Source: Isoetes taiwanensis (lineage: Eukaryota > Streptophyta > Lycopodiopsida > Isoetales > Isoetaceae). From it: a DNA stretch of 64,000 bases. The position numbers were made by a program, and so were the translations under genes. Positions 1 through 12,861 of this stretch are shown in pieces (positions within the stretch are counted from its first letter, which is position 1; each line of letters opens with the position of its first letter). Below the pieces are notes generated by a model. It was not told the DNA's origin and searched no databases. It was given only the letters and a program-made list of their open reading frames with translations. The DNA lies in the NCBI GenBank assembly GCA_021234155.1, contig JAJEKV010000051.1, positions 10,312,105 to 10,376,104 on the forward strand, written 5' to 3'.

Positions 1-1033
1 AGCTAATGACTTCAGCCTTGACCCAAAATAGAGCATCAATGGCTTCTTGGTTGGATAGCCGGACTGTGGCAGGATCCACTTCACGTTCATGTCCCCCCGC
101 GTAGTGTCTCTTCAGCAGAAATTCTGTCAAGAACAACATCCAGATCATTAAATAGAATTGCAAAAAATTGAAAGAAACCATTGAAGGTTCCTAAGGAATC
201 CCATTTTCGATCATATTTTAGACCACTTTTTGCCCTGTGGGCCATGGCAGCCTCAGCTAAAAGAATTTGGAAGGAGGCTTTAAGTTCAGATAGGTTCGGG
301 GCCAGTCCTTCAATGGCCACTGCATTCCTATGCTTCCAAATAGCCCAGCAGGCTAAGGTTTTGAGAGTTCCCTTGAAAGATGATGTATTATTAAGAAATG
401 TAGCAGGGAAGCATCATTAGTTGGGATTTGCTGTAGCAGAGGTCTAATCCATTGCCGGAATGGGGATAACCAGGGGCAGATGAACACATGGGGGCTCGTT
501 TCACTCTGGCCACAGCCTAAGGGACACATACCAGATATGTTGTTGTCAAATTGGGCCCTGAAACTATTAGTTTTAAGGCTTTGGTTAAGCAGCAGCCATC
601 TAAAGAAGATAACCTTATTGGCACACTGAAGCTTCCAACCCTGTATGACAACTTGTATTGCAGTATTCTGTTGGCAGTTCCAAACTCTGCTAACTTTGAG
701 TTGACTTTTGTCCAGCAACAAACTATAAATCAGAGATACCTTGTATCCCTGACCATCAGAGATTCAGTTATGAAGACAGCTATCATCACTTTTGGGATGC
801 CTGGTGACTAAAGAATAGATTCTTCTATTTGTCTCTGTATCAGAGAGTCGAGTAGCTAGCTCACTCCACTTTTTCCATGTCCCATTAGTTCTTAGGGAGC
901 CTATGGTATGCAGACCAGCCAGGCACCATTCCTTATATTTGAGGGGGTGCTTGAGAGCCAAGCATCCTTCATCTTCATTCACTAAATCCTGGTGCCAAAA
1001 GAAACCATGACAAAACTCACATGGTAAGAGCAT
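1..1033 (-). pseudogene. LINE type B, ORF2 C-terminal part (3' half of an interrupted copy)
   Basis: Three broken minus-strand reading frames encode the end of a LINE ORF2 polyprotein. The order is a linker with FFWHQ and GCLALKHPLKYKEW, a zf-RVT-like zinc-binding region (CPLGCGQ...HVFICPWL near 400-560), and a C-terminal segment. The same blocks recur in the LINE at 9641-12861, which confirms family and order. The 5' half of this copy lies at 3918-4822; a plus-strand LINE sits between. The copy runs off the left edge, so its 3' end and tail are not seen. Frames are interrupted near 320-350 and 721-764. Dead element; the zf-RVT assignment rests on the Cys/His pattern. Confidence 0.8.
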
Positions 1034-3917
1034 AGTGGATTATATAATTTTGAGCGACCAAGCAGCAGAAAAGGTAGAAGGGCTAATGCTACAGGAATGG
1101 CCGACTGGGAAAAGGGAAAGCCATAGACCGATCAAACTAACATTTAGACTGGATGAGACGCCACAAAAGGATGGCACAGAAATAAAGAAGGATAACAAAG
1201 ACAGGGTAAGAATTCAATTCCAGGAAAGGTACGCAGAAACCTTTACCCAAATGATCAAGGATGAAATGGGAAAATGGGACTGGGGGGAACACAATGCAAT
1301 TGACAATGGGAATACCCTCAACGACATAATGATAAGGGTAGCAGCAGATGTGTTTGGGAAAAGGATCAAAATTAGGAAGAACGGGGCATTCAGAGCTTCA
1401 GTATGGTATGATGACGAGTGCAGAGAACACAAGAGGAAATTGAGAAAGCATAAGGGGAGGGAGACATACCGAGAAGAGAAGGCAAAGATACTTAAGGTTA
1501 CTAAAGAAGAAAAGATACGATAACCTCGCTACAAAGACCAATGGTACATGGGAAAACTGCTGAGGAAACAGCCCCGAAGATTCTGGAAAGGATTCAAAAA
1601 CAAAGGAGGGGGTAGCAATGTAAAAGCAAGGGACGAACAAGATGACATTGGAACCGAGGGATGGGAGACATATCTAGACAAATTATACAAGACAGGGAGG
1701 CCACCGGCACCGAGATATCAATACAAAGATGACCCGGATGGACCATGCTTCAATATGTTGGAAGTAATGTTAGCCCTAAACAAAATGGCTAACCACAAAG
1801 CACCAGATTTATCCTACCGACCGTGGAATTGCTTGAAATCTTGCCGAGACGAGAAATAAGCGGGACAGTGTAATGACATTTTAACGGCATCATACATACA
1901 GGGGCTCCCGCACGGATGGACATACAACAGAGTCATACCCCTACATAAAGCGTGGAATAAAAAAGATCGAGGGAACTATAGGGACGATAATGGTAAGCTC
2001 GATTTTCGCAAAATGGTTTGGAAAGGTACTGGATAACAAACTAAAGAAATGGGCAGAGGAAGGAAATGTGAGAGCACAAGGGCAAGCTGGGTTCAGACCA
2101 GATCACTCAACCACAGATCATCTCGTGACCCTTAGGATACTAATAGAAGAGCGAGAACAAAGCGCATGGAAAGAAAATAATCTGCTGCTTTGTAGATTTA
2201 AAAGCGTTTGACACAGTCCCGAGAGAGAAGCTGCTAAAAAGACTGATGGATATGCAGGCCCCGAGAAGCATGGTAGGATCGATCGCAAGACTGTACCACA
2301 AGGTGTATGCAAAGATGGAACAGGAAGGACAGCCGATAATATGTGTGACGGTGTGAAGCGGGGATGCCGATTATCCCCAACCCCGTTTGGAATATACATA
2401 GATGCACTCTGAGGGATACATAACAGATCAACAAGGGGCAGTATGCCCCCCTTTGGGAGACACTAAGGTACCAATAATGCTATATGCGGGACGATCTTGG
2501 TATGATGGCAACAAAAACAAAGGAATGCATTGATTGCTCAAAATCTCGAACGATTTTGTGAAGATCTGAAGGCTAAAAGTGAACCTAGCAAAAACAAAGA
2601 TAGTAATCTTTGGACACAGGAACGAGGCATAAACCTTTCGGATATAAAGAGAAGGAGATAGAGGAAGCAAATGAGAATCACGATATCTAGGTTATGATGC
2701 ACATGGCGGGGAAGTGGGCCAAAGGAGCTAACGCCTTGATTCCAATCAGCTATAGGAAGTTACTTTAACATGAAAAACTCTCAGAATGTAAGTCCGAATA
2801 ACTGATTGGGACATCAAATGCTACCTATTTAGTGCAGCGGTAGCCACCACCCAGTTGTACGGAGCAGAAGCATGGGGGCCAGGCTTAACAGAAAGAAACT
2901 GGGAAAAGCAGGAAGGAATTTTTAGACAATGGCACAGGCGTGAATTGGGTGGTTAGGACAAACACGCCAGCCCGACAATCATGGTCCTCAAAGCGGGGCA
3001 AAGGCCAATGGAAGTGAGAGCATGGGAGAGAACCATAAGATACACCGCGAGAGACAACATTTGGAGACATCCAAGGGAAACTGTCCAGCATTGCAATCAC
3101 CGAATCAGCAAAGTCACACATCCTTGAAGGCACTGGATGGTTCAGAGAGGTGGCAACATGGACCAGGAAGATGGGACTAAACCTGAGTAACCTGATAGAA
3201 GAAGAGCAGTGGAATGAGGATTGGACAGACATAGCGACGAGAGCATGGCTGCAGAGACACACAGGACCCAAGACAGACTGGCTCGTACAAGTTTTTAATC
3301 CAGACCAACAGATGGGACACCAGGTGTACCGGGATAACATATTGGGGAAGAACAGAAGGGACATACCGGGTCGATTCGGGGATGGGAAGCCACGACCTAA
3401 GAATCGAAAAAGGACGGATGGAGAGGGATAGACAAGGAGGATAGGATATGCGAGAATATGTGGGGGGAATAGAGGATGAAAACCATATGATTAACGACGC
3501 CCGATCTATGGGGACATCAGGGACAGATATAGAAATATAAAGTGGGGGGAACCAATCCACAGGATGATGACGATGACGGAATCGTTACGGGATCTGGCAG
3601 ATGCGATCCAAAGAATGATGACCAGACACAGAGAGGTACACAGTGAAAGAGGGCTTGTAATATGATCTGTACAATACGGGTCATATAGCCCCACACAAAT
3701 TGCTCAGCTAAAAGCTGATTGATAACGACGCATCACTGCACGGCCAAGAAGCCGAGGTAAAGCGGGGTGCTGGTATTAAAGGAAAAAAGTCAGCCTTCCG
3801 AAAAGGCTACATTAAAACAGCGTGATGTGCTAGTAGCACCCCTGTAGGGAGCTCGCCCATGCTACACAAGTCCAGGGGCCTTACGGCACAAAGGACATAA
3901 ATGTATTCTATTCTATT
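1034..3917 (+). pseudogene. LINE type A, decayed copy nested in a type-B LINE
   Basis: Reading order is: endonuclease-RT linker (1035-1523, basic and Lys-rich, with WYDDECREHKRK), start of RT (1548-1859, RFWKGF and NKMANHKAPD), and RT fingers/palm (1990-2211, GQAGFRPDHSTTDHLVTLR). FDTVPREKLLKRL then follows in another frame, and degraded RT and C-terminal pieces extend to about 3430. Several frameshifts and stops show that it is inactive. The 5' endonuclease part is missing, so the copy is 5' truncated. The 3' end has GGACATAAATG followed by a TATTC repeat, not poly(A). Its insertion separates FFWHQ (at about 1000) of the host LINE from its upstream LDSVNDN (at about 3925). No clear target-site duplication was seen. 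Confidence 0.75.
3904..3917 (+). repeat. Simple-repeat 3' tail of type-A LINE, (TATTC)n
   Basis: Nearly three TATTC units directly follow GGACATAAATG. They mark the 3' terminus of the nested LINE and its junction with the host LINE. Other type-A copies in this window end with different short repeats. Confidence 0.6.
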
Positions 3918-4822
3918 ATCATTAACCGAGTCCAAATGCCTAGCTCGGAAGCATGAGGAAGCCAGATTCCATGCAAAGAAAATGCGCTTCAGGATTTTAG
4001 ATGTGCCAGGGGTAGCCTTAATCTGGTAGAATGCTGAATCAGGGAGTTGATGAGGAAGAGAGGGGGCTCCTATTATAGTTGTTGTCCCTAACCAGTATTT
4101 CACTAATTTGAGAGCAGGTGATGGACTAGTCAGGGATCTCCAGATTATCTTAGCAGCCAAAGCCTGAGCTTGGGTAAATAGATCTTTACATCCTAACCCA
4201 CCTTCCTTCTTTGGCAGAGTCAAATTTTTCCAAGAAACCATTCTTGCTCCTTGCCAAATATAATCCCTCATGGCAGTCTCCAGTTTCATGTAGGAAGCCT
4301 TATCATCAATAATGACAGAGGAAAAATAGATGTGTGTGCTAACAATCACACTATTAATTATTCCAACACGTCCTGCTAGTGAAAAGGATTTAGAATACAT
4401 CTGTATTTTCCTCTTCATCCTGTTTACAATGGAGTCCCATAGACCTGGCAGATTCATATTAATAGCCAGAGGCAGCCCTAGCAGCTTTGTGGCAGCTTTG
4501 TGTCCAGTAACTTTGATGCCATGTAACTCTTCCTGGTCTGTTTGCATGACAATAATACTCTTATTTTTGTTGAGAAGAACTCCTGAGGCATTCCCAAAGA
4601 GTTGTAACATGTGTAAAAAGTTAGGAAGGCTAGATGCAGAAATGCAAATGTGTCATCAACATATTGCATGATGACAAAGTCTCCCATACCCTGTGGCAAT
4701 TGAAGACCTTGAATCTCTTTTGTAGACACCAGAGACAGTGTGGCCCTGGTTACCATTTCAACAACTATTAAGAAGAGATAGGGAGCCAATGGACACCCCT
4801 GTCGAACCCCTTTTTCCATTCG
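3918..4822 (-). pseudogene. LINE type B, reverse transcriptase part (5' half of the interrupted copy)
   Basis: Minus-strand RT palm with GVRQGCPLAPYLFLIVVEM and a YVDD catalytic box (MQYVDDTFAFL; most related copies have YADD). The thumb/connection region follows (LLNKNKSI, LLGLPLAINMN, SLAGRVGIINSV, MVSWKNLTLPKKEGGLGCKDL). These blocks match the copy at 9641-12861 closely. The frame changes between 4478 and 4610, so the copy is not intact. It continues at 1-1033 after removal of the nested element. Upstream (from 4823) the sequence switches to RT of a different LINE lineage. Confidence 0.8.
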
Positions 4823-5196
4823 GTCCCATAATTTTTCGCGAGGCACTGTATCAAATGCCTTAGTATAGTCTACAAATGCCATAAACAACAGTTTTTCTTG
4901 CCTTTCACATTCTTCACGATAGCCCGCAAGGTTACCAGCTGGTCTATTGTGGAATATTGAGACCTAAAGCCTGCTTGCCCTTTGGCTCTCACTTGAGTCT
5001 CCTCCGCCCAAGCACTCAGCTTTCCCTCAATAATGGTAGCAAATAGCTTAGCCCATAAGTTGTTGACCATAATTGTCCGATAGTTATTCGGATCAGCTAC
5101 ATCTCCTCCTTTAAGCACCGACACCACTCTACTGCATTGCCATTCTGATGGAAACCCCTGTCTCATCACGTTATTGAATATACTGCAGATTCCCAT
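4823..5196 (-). pseudogene. RT fragment of a type-A LINE fused to a type-B LINE
   Basis: The minus-strand frame has NYRTIMVNNLWAKLFATII, GQAGFRSQYSTIDQLVTLRA and FDTVPREKLWDRM. These match the type-A LINE at 1990-2240 (GQAGFRPDHSTTDHLVTLR, FDTVPREKL), not type B. It joins type-B RT in the same orientation at KGVRQGCPLAP, skipping about 45 residues that would normally separate the two motifs. At 5196/5197 it abuts LTR sequence. It may be a chimera made by template switching, or simply two adjacent fragments. Confidence 0.65.
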
Positions 5197-7458
5197 ATAA
5201 ATTGGTCGAACTTAATGGTCCTCGATGCCGGGGTTCCGTTGACGCTCTGTATCTGTACTGGGCTACTTTCCAGCAAAGGCCCCATCTCCAGGGCTACAAG
5301 CACCATGCCCTCTATAGCCTTGATTTATTAGACCCAAGTTAGATATATCCTCTTAGTTATTTTTCCCCATTCAAAGCATGGCATGGCTTAACTAGAATTA
5401 TTATATTTCCACATGTATCTCCCCTATGTACTTTACTCATCCACAGGCTCTTAGATTGCCTGCACTAGCTCAGTGGCTCTTGTACTTGAACACCCCTCTC
5501 AATACTTTCATTAACAAAGGTAATTATTAGATAAGAAGCAACAAATAGACAATGGTTGTTATTAGATAAAAACAATTAAACCACAAAGAACAGCAGCAAA
5601 GAAAGGGCGGCTCTAGGAAAACAACGGCAGAGCAAGTTTTTGGCATTGATTCTCCAAATCAAAGCGGTTCCAAGCCAAATCGACCATTTCCAACCCAATT
5701 TCGAATCCTTGTGAGCAATTCTGGTCTGTTTTTGCTTTGAATTCAAGCCCAGCCTCATGGCTCCGAAACTGGTATACAAGTCTCTGATTCTATCATCCCT
5801 AGACAAATCGGTCCTTCTCAGCCCCAAATCGGTCCTTTAGCAGTCCAAATCGGCCCTTACCTTGCAATTCCGACCTGTTCCTGTAGGATTCAGAACCTTT
5901 TCTTCATCTAGTATGGACAACTCTAAAAGCTTTTGAATCGATGCAAAAACTTCATACCCATCCCTGATTCAATCAGATTAACATTTTATTCTATAAATCT
6001 AGCGATTTCCTGGCAGTTACAGACTGATTCTTCCATGCCCTCTTGCAATTCCGATTCCGTGTATTGACTTTCAGAGTTTTATTAACACAAGCTTTGCCTC
6101 AGATGAATTCATGATAAAGCTTTATAGAATAATAACTTTTGGAGTCCTTACCAATCACAGATAGCGTTATAAATCTCTAGTCCTGCCAGCATATGCAGTT
6201 GCATAGAATTCCATCAATTGAAACCAAACCCCACCTGAAAAGGAAGAAGATCCGATGCTGTTTCTTCAACCTCTTGCCTCCACAGCTTGTATACGATCCT
6301 CCTACGGATGCCTCCTCTGGCCTCCTCCTCAGCATCACAGAGCTTCCAAAAACCCTCTCTTGCAATAAAAGGCCTCACGTTTGCCAAAGTCCCTCTTTTC
6401 CAAAAATCCATTTCTAAGCAAAACCTTTGCTTATGTTTATCACATGTTGCATGTATGCCACGTATACGTATACACATATAAATACGTATACTAAACTGTC
6501 AAGTGGCCAAGACCGTTACAGTCTCCCCTTCTAAAAATTAAACCCATGTCCTCATGGGTCGATCACAGATCTTAGCAGCACTTGTCAAATCCATTAGAAC
6601 TATCATGATCATGTATACTCCAAGCTTAGACAAGAAAACTGTACCTCAACATTGGCGAAGTTACTTCCGTTGCTTACATGGAGAATTCTCCCTTAGCACC
6701 TTCATGTTAACCACCTTTAGATACTGCTCCCCCCTCTGAGGATACCATCTCCTGATGTCTTTGAAAGAAAAACCGTTAGCATCACAATGGTACAACCAAC
6801 AAGCCAACTCCCAAAGATCCAACAGTGCTCTAATACCAACTTGTGACGAGCTTGCCGAGCTGACCCTCTAGGCAACTCGAGATCTTGTCAACACTGCGCT
6901 AATTCTAGGTTGGTATGACAAACAATTGAATATGGTGAAGAATTGAATCTTCCTCTTGCATAGTTAAATTGCACACTCAAAACTCAATGAGCAAATACTG
7001 GAGATCTCAATATAATCAGATAATATTAACATCCAAAGAATCCATATTCTCAACAAATATAACATCTAATTGTGAACAATTCAACCCAGGAGCTTCGCTC
7101 AACCACGATCCTCAGCTGCACCGCTGCCATCCCTTGCTTATTCACTGCACATGCACTCACTGGGGTTAGTCCTCGTGACTAAGTGGGGATCCCTGGCTGC
7201 CACTGCATGCATGGAAATACCCTGGAAATCTTGGATAAGCACAAACACAGACGGAAAATCCTACGTGAGTACAGTGCTAAGACAATGACAACATAATCCA
7301 AGAAAATATCAAACATGAACATCAGAAGCATAGCTCCGGGACAATGGGAAGCTCAGCCAGCCTACATGCAGGCCCTGTTAGCAGAGAAATTCCCAGCCAG
7401 CTCACATTCCGAGCCCCGTTGGCGGAGTTGGTGGGGTGAACCTCGTATGCGCATACCC
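5197..7458 (-). mobile_element. Giant-LTR / mini-internal LTR element, inverted copy E1
   Basis: On the minus strand this is a partial LTR (6842-7458), then an internal domain of only 321 bp (6521-6841), then a partial LTR starting TGTAACGG (6520 down to 5197). The internal domain has a primer-binding site TGGTATTAGAGC (6827-6838, one base off the initiator tRNA-Met complement TGGTATCAGAGC). A purine run GAAGGGGAGAC lies just before the LTR. There is no gag or pol. Both LTRs are truncated: the left one ends at the edge of a LINE fragment (5197), and the right one fuses head-to-head to a plus-strand LTR of the same family at 7458/7459. Confidence 0.75.
6542..6559 (-). promoter_or_regulatory. 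AGGA-loop hairpin upstream of the polypurine tract (E1)
   Basis: Minus strand: ACCCATG AGGA CATGGGT, a perfect 7-bp stem with a 4-nt loop. It ends about 20 nt before the LTR start. The same hairpin is found in other elements of this window with a different, compensated stem. Confidence 0.6.
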
Positions 7459-9186
7459 ATGAAAGTATTGAGAGGGATGTTCAAGTACCACTGAGCTAGT
7501 GCGGGCAATCTAAGAGTCTGTGGATGAGTAAAGTACATAGGGGAGATACATGTGGAAACATAATAATTCTAGTTAAGCCATGCCATGCTTTGAATGGGGA
7601 AAAATAACTAAGAGGATATATCTAACTTGGGTCTAATAAATCAAGGCTATAGAGGGCATGGTGCTTATAACCCTGGAGATGGGGCCTTTGCTAGAAAGTA
7701 GCCCAGTACAGATACAGAGCGTCAACGGAACCCCGGCATCGAGGACCATTAAGTTCGACCAATTTATATGGGAACGTTGTAACTTTTGGTTGTAAAATTG
7801 GAAGCTAAGGAGGTGGTGTTTTAATATAAAGTATTAAATTCCATAGCTAAATATATTATGGTAAACCATGGACACTAAGATGGACCATGAGGACTTTGGA
7901 GTGATAGCGAGTTGTGAGAAGCTTATGGGGCTTCCAGAATATGGCGACAGCATGTGTCACTATTGGAATACCAAGGAATGGCTCGGGGAACTTTACATGA
8001 GATGGGTGCAGTCCCTATAGGAAAAAGAATTCAAAGTTCGTATGGACAAGAGAATCACATGAAAGAAAATGTGACAAGTTAAAATATCTAATGGATTCCA
8101 TGGGCTAATATAGAAAGTTGTAATCCTTATGGGGAGAATACTCTGTGGCGGTAAGTGTTAGAGGTGCGATGAGATGCATAAGAATTGAGACTTACACCGG
8201 ATCTTTGAACAAGCTACTTCAACCCAGGCAGGGTGTATGGCAACATCCGCAACAGAGTAACTTAGGCACATGTGTAGCAAATATTCTAATGAATACCACA
8301 TGTCATAGTCTTTGCATTGTTCCACTGTTGTCTTGGTATTTGATTATGTACTTGGAACCTCCGGGGTCGGACTTCTAGGTTCGGTGGCCTAGGTTGCTCC
8401 GGCATGCTCATGTTCATCTGTGATTCTCTGCGGTTCTTGTGCTCTGTGACACCGGGCGTAGTTTCCCTGATCAGGATGCTACGTCACCTCTGTGACTCCA
8501 TGTTAAGAGGTCCTCCAGCGCCAGACGTGGGCTGGGAAGGGTATGCGCATACGAGGTTCACCCCACCAACTCCGCCAACGGGACTCAGAATGTGAGCTGG
8601 CTGGGCATTTCTCTGCTAACAGGGCCTGCATATAGGCTGGCTGAGCTTCCCATTGTCCCGGAGCTATGTGTCATGATGGTTTGGTATTTTGACCATGTTC
8701 TTTGCTTCTGATGTTCATGTTTGATATTTCCTTGGATTATGTTGTCATTGTATTAGCACTGTACTCACGTAGGATTTTCCGTCTGTGTTTGTGCTTATCC
8801 AAGATTTCCAGGGTATTTCCATGCATGCAGTGGCAGCCAGGGATCCCCACTTAGTCACGAGGACTAACCCCAGTGAGTGCATGTGCAGTGAATAAGCAAG
8901 GGATGGCAGCGGTGCAGCTGAGGATCGTGGTTGAGCAAAGCTCCTGGGTTGAATTGTTCACAATTAGATGTTTGTTGAGAATATGGATTCTTTGGATGTT
9001 AATATTATCTGATTATATTGAGATCTCCAGTATTTGGTCATTGAGTTTTGAGTGTGCAATTTAACTGTGCAAGAGGAAGATTCAATTCTTCACCATATTC
9101 AATTGTTTGTCATACCAACCTAGAATTAGCGCAGTGTTGACAAGATCTCGAGTTGCCTAGAGGGTCAACTCGGCAGGCTCGTCACA
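7459..9186 (+). mobile_element. LTR1 of the giant-LTR array (5' part missing)
   Basis: Plus-strand LTR ending CTCGTCACA. It contains the middle and end segments of the full LTR seen at 9507-17951 but lacks the first 1 kb, and begins abruptly at 7459 after the inverted E1 LTR. Features inside: a 12-bp palindrome GTATGCGCATAC (8541-8552), a TTAGTC-N5-GACTAA stem-loop (8851-8867) and AT-rich sequence near the end. Short reading frames within it look incidental. Confidence 0.75.
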
Positions 9187-9506
9187 AGTTGGTATCAGAG
9201 CACTGTTGGATCTTTGGGAGTTGGCTTGTTGGTTGTACCATTGTGATGCTAACGGTTTTTCTTTCAAAGACATCAGGAGATGGTATCCTCAGAGGGGGGA
9301 GCAGTATCTAAAGGTGGTTAGCATGAAGGTGCTAAGGGAGAATTCTCCATGTAAGCAACGGAAGTAACTTCGCCAATGTTGAGGTACAGTTTTCTTGTCT
9401 AAGGTTGGAGTATACATGATCATGCTAGTTCTAATGGATTTGACAAGTGCTGCTAAGATCTGTGATCGACCCATGAGGATATCGGTTCATTTTTAGAAGG
9501 GGAGAC
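9187..9506 (+). mobile_element. Mini internal domain 1 of the giant-LTR array
   Basis: A 320-bp interval between two LTRs. It starts with the PBS TGGTATCAGAGC (9190-9201), complementary to the 3' end of plant initiator tRNA-Met. It ends with the purine run GAAGGGGAGAC immediately before TGTAACGG. It has no coding capacity for gag or pol, so the element depends on proteins from elsewhere. The hairpin upstream of the purine run is decayed here (ACCCATG AGGA TATCGGT). Confidence 0.8.
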
Positions 9507-9640
9507 TGTAACGGTCTTGGCCACTTGACAATTTAGTATACGTATTTATATGCGTATACGTATGCATGGCATACATGCAGCATGTGATAAACATAAGCAA
9601 AGGTTTTGCTTAGAAATGGATTTTTGGAAAAAGGGACTTT

Positions 9641-12600
9641 TTTTTTTTTTTTTTGAAGAAACGGCAGTAGTATTATATTACATGATAAAACATAGTAATA
9701 CAAAAGAGCAGGGGAGACTCTGCTATATAGGCCATGACTTAGTCAAAACTGGCCAGGCTCTCCAAAGGAGGAAATATTCCAAAAATTAGAACACTGTTTT
9801 AAGAGTTTAAAGCATAGAGATACTGAAAATATAACTATAGAAAAAACATTAAGGTCCAGAATCGATCAGAGTTCATATCAGCTGCCTCCTCAATCATCCA
9901 TCACACCATCTAGAGTAATGATGGCGAAAGCCTGATCCGTGTACTTGAAAAGCAGATAATCTAGTTCCACGGCTCCGTATGCTGAAGAATCCAAAATATG
10001 GAGGATCCACGAATCCCTGCATGCTTCACAGATGCCAAGCTTCTGCTCGAAATAATTCTTGAGTTCATGTTTGAACTGCCAAATGTCTTCATCATCTAAA
10101 ACCCGCTTCAAAGTCTTAACCATGATAATTTCTGTCTTTACCCATAACAGAGCTTCAAGAACTTCCTGGTGAGATAAAGGTTTTGTTCCTTCCGGGACCT
10201 CCCTGTTATGCCCACCTTCATGGTGTTTCTTGACCAGGTATTCTGTCAGCTACATCAGAAAGCTTGTTAAAATATAAAGAAAAGAAAGAATAGAATCCCT
10301 GATAGGAGCCCAAGACATCCCAATTTCTGTCATAGTTAGAGCCCCTAAGCAATCTATGTGCCATGGCTGTATCAGCCAATTCCAGTTGAAGAGTAGTTTT
10401 GAGGATATTCATATCCGGAGCAGAATGATTAATGGCCACTCCATTCCTATGTTTCCAAATTGTCCATAGACATAAAGTCCTGACTGTACTCAAAAAGGAG
10501 GAACCAGAGGAGAGAAAGGCAAACAATTCTGGTTCACTTGATGGGATAAACCCAATAAATGTGCGAATCCAGTTCCAGAAAGAAGTAAGCCATGGGCAGA
10601 TGAAAATATGGGTTGAGGATTCAGCTTGGCCAACCTAGAGGACACCTATCTGAAATTTGATTGTTGAATTTGGCTCGATATGCATTAGACTTCAGACTTT
10701 TGTTCAAAAGAAGCCATCTGAACAAAATGGTTTTCTTGGCACTTTGAATCTTCCAGCCTTTTCGAATGACCCGAATGGCATCGGATTCTGAGCAACCCCA
10801 TTGCCTGGTAACTTTTGTCTCTTGGGAATTCAGCAGGAGGGAGTATATCTTGGCTACATTATAGCCTTTGTCATCGAGAGTCCAATTATATTCTTTTGCC
10901 TCACCTCCTACTCTTTTAGGATGTTGAGTCAAGGCATTGTAAATATTCCTGTTACAAACAGAATCCCTTACCAAACTGGAGACTTCCTGCCAGGTTTTCC
11001 AATCTGCCCCATTTGACATGCTGCCAATTGTGCATAACCCTTTGAATTTCCACTCCTTGTATTTCCTGGGATGTTTCAAGGCTAAACATCCATCATTCTC
11101 ATCTGTAAGACCCTGGTGCCAGAAAAAATTGAAGTCATCTGAAACTTTATTTATGGGCTGAGCTTTAAAGCAAACAGAGACTCTGTTCCAAGCTTGTATA
11201 ATCCTTCTCATGATTGGAGATGTACCTGAACATAGATCAAGCTGATAGAAAACAGAATCTGGGAGATGATGGGGAGTGGAAGGGCTACCAACCAAAGATG
11301 TTTTACTAAGCCAAAAATTTGTTAGGAGTAAGGCAGGAGATTTCGATTGGGAAGTTATTGCTCTCTAAACCAGTTTTGCTGCAAGGGTCTGTGCCTGAAG
11401 AAATAGATCTTTACATCCTAGTCCTCCTTTTTTCTTTGGTAAGGTTAGGTGCTGCCACCCAACCATATGTGAGCCCTGCCAAATGAACTCCTTCATGATA
11501 ATTTCCAACTCTTGATAAGACTTCTTATCTGCTATTATAGCTGATGAAAAGAAGACATGTGAACTAGCAATAACACTATTAATAATCTCTACTCTCCCAG
11601 CCAGAGATAGAGTTTTGGGATACACCTGCAGTTTCCTCTTTATTTTAGCAACAATGGGTTTCCACAATCCATGAGACTCATGTTTAATGCTAGAGGTAAA
11701 CCCAATAACTTTGTTGCAGAATGATGTCCACAAACTTTAATTCCTTGAATAAAGTTTTCTGAACTATCAGAAACAATTGCACATTTGTCTTTGTTTAAAA
11801 GAACCCCTGATGCTTTCCCAAACAAATCCATAACAACAAGAAAGTTTGGAATGCTGTCTCCTTGCTCCTTTAGGAATACAAACATATCATCTGCATACTG
11901 CATCACTGACAAGGATTCATTTGCCACAGGTAAATTGAGGCAGCTGATTCTACCATTTTGCTGCATTTTCAAAATAACCCTTGTGACCATCTCAACTACA
12001 ATAAGGAAAAGGTAAGGGGCCAGTGGGCAACCCTGTCTAACCCCTCTTTTACACTCGAAGAAAGAGGAAGGGGAACCATTTACTAACACTGCTGAGCATC
12101 CTGTAGCATTAAAACCTGTTATCTTGTTTAAAACTTCTTTAGAAAATCCAAGTTGGATCATGGCCCTATTGAGAAAGTTACAATCAATAGTGTCATAGGC
12201 TCTTCTAAAATCAAGTTTAAGAAGTATACATCCCTGATTGGTAAATCTATTCCAGTGAAGACCTTCATAAGCCCCAATGAAGTTTATCGAGAATACTTTT
12301 CCCAGGAAGAAAGCCTGATTGAACATTACTTATCTTCTCCTGTAGGACTTTTTTGAGTCTGTTAGCAAATATCTTGGCCACAATTTTATATGTAACATTT
12401 GTCAACGAAATTGGTCTCCAGTCCGAAAAGGTAGCAGGTTTATCTACCTTGGGAACTAAGGCAATTAGCCCAGCATTGATAGCTGGATGTAGCTTCTCTA
12501 CCTGCCGCACCTTGAATGAACAAAGTGAGATCTTTGCCAATTAAGGCCCAAAATTGCTCATAAAATTTAGGAGGTAATCCATCAGGCCCAGGGCTTTTGC

Positions 12601-12861
12601 CATGAGCCATACTCTTAATGGTTCTCAAGATCTCATCCTCCATTGGCACTGCTAGAAGGTGACTATCATCTATGTTTTGATCTTTGGGACCAAGATAATC
12701 AAAGAATTCCAGCATTTTGTCATTATCTGTTTGTCTGGCAGCAAATAGATCTTTGTACTTGTTAAAGAACAAATCCTGAATGTCCTCCTGTTTAGATATA
12801 TCCTGTTGGTTATCATCCTTCACAGAAACAATCCCATTGTTCATTAATCCGCTTTTGGCAG
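9641..12861 (-). pseudogene. LINE type B (L1-like), 5'-truncated, inserted in LTR2
   Basis: Minus-strand poly(A) (plus-strand T run at about 9638-9654) and a 9-bp TSD AGGGACTTT (9632-9640 and 12862-12870) bound a 3.2-kb copy. Domains in order: RT N-terminus (SMAHGKSPGPDGLPPKFYE), RT fingers/palm (SDWRPISLTNVTYKIVAKI, LLKLDFRRAYDTID, GVRQGCPLAPYLF, MQYADDMFVFL), thumb, zf-RVT-like region, and a further C-terminal segment (9890-10123, DEDIWQFKHELKNYFEQK). The endonuclease is missing, so it is 5' truncated. Frameshifts near 12290-12500, 11640-11730 and 10620 make it inactive. It helps define the broken copy at 1-1033/3918-4822. Confidence 0.85.

Noticed and set aside
6177..6481. Recurring 60-90 codon frames in the first LTR segment (also near 12.9, 18.3 and 21.6 kb)
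   Set aside because: They recur because the LTR copies are alike; frames on both strands overlap and show no motif. Treated as LTR sequence.
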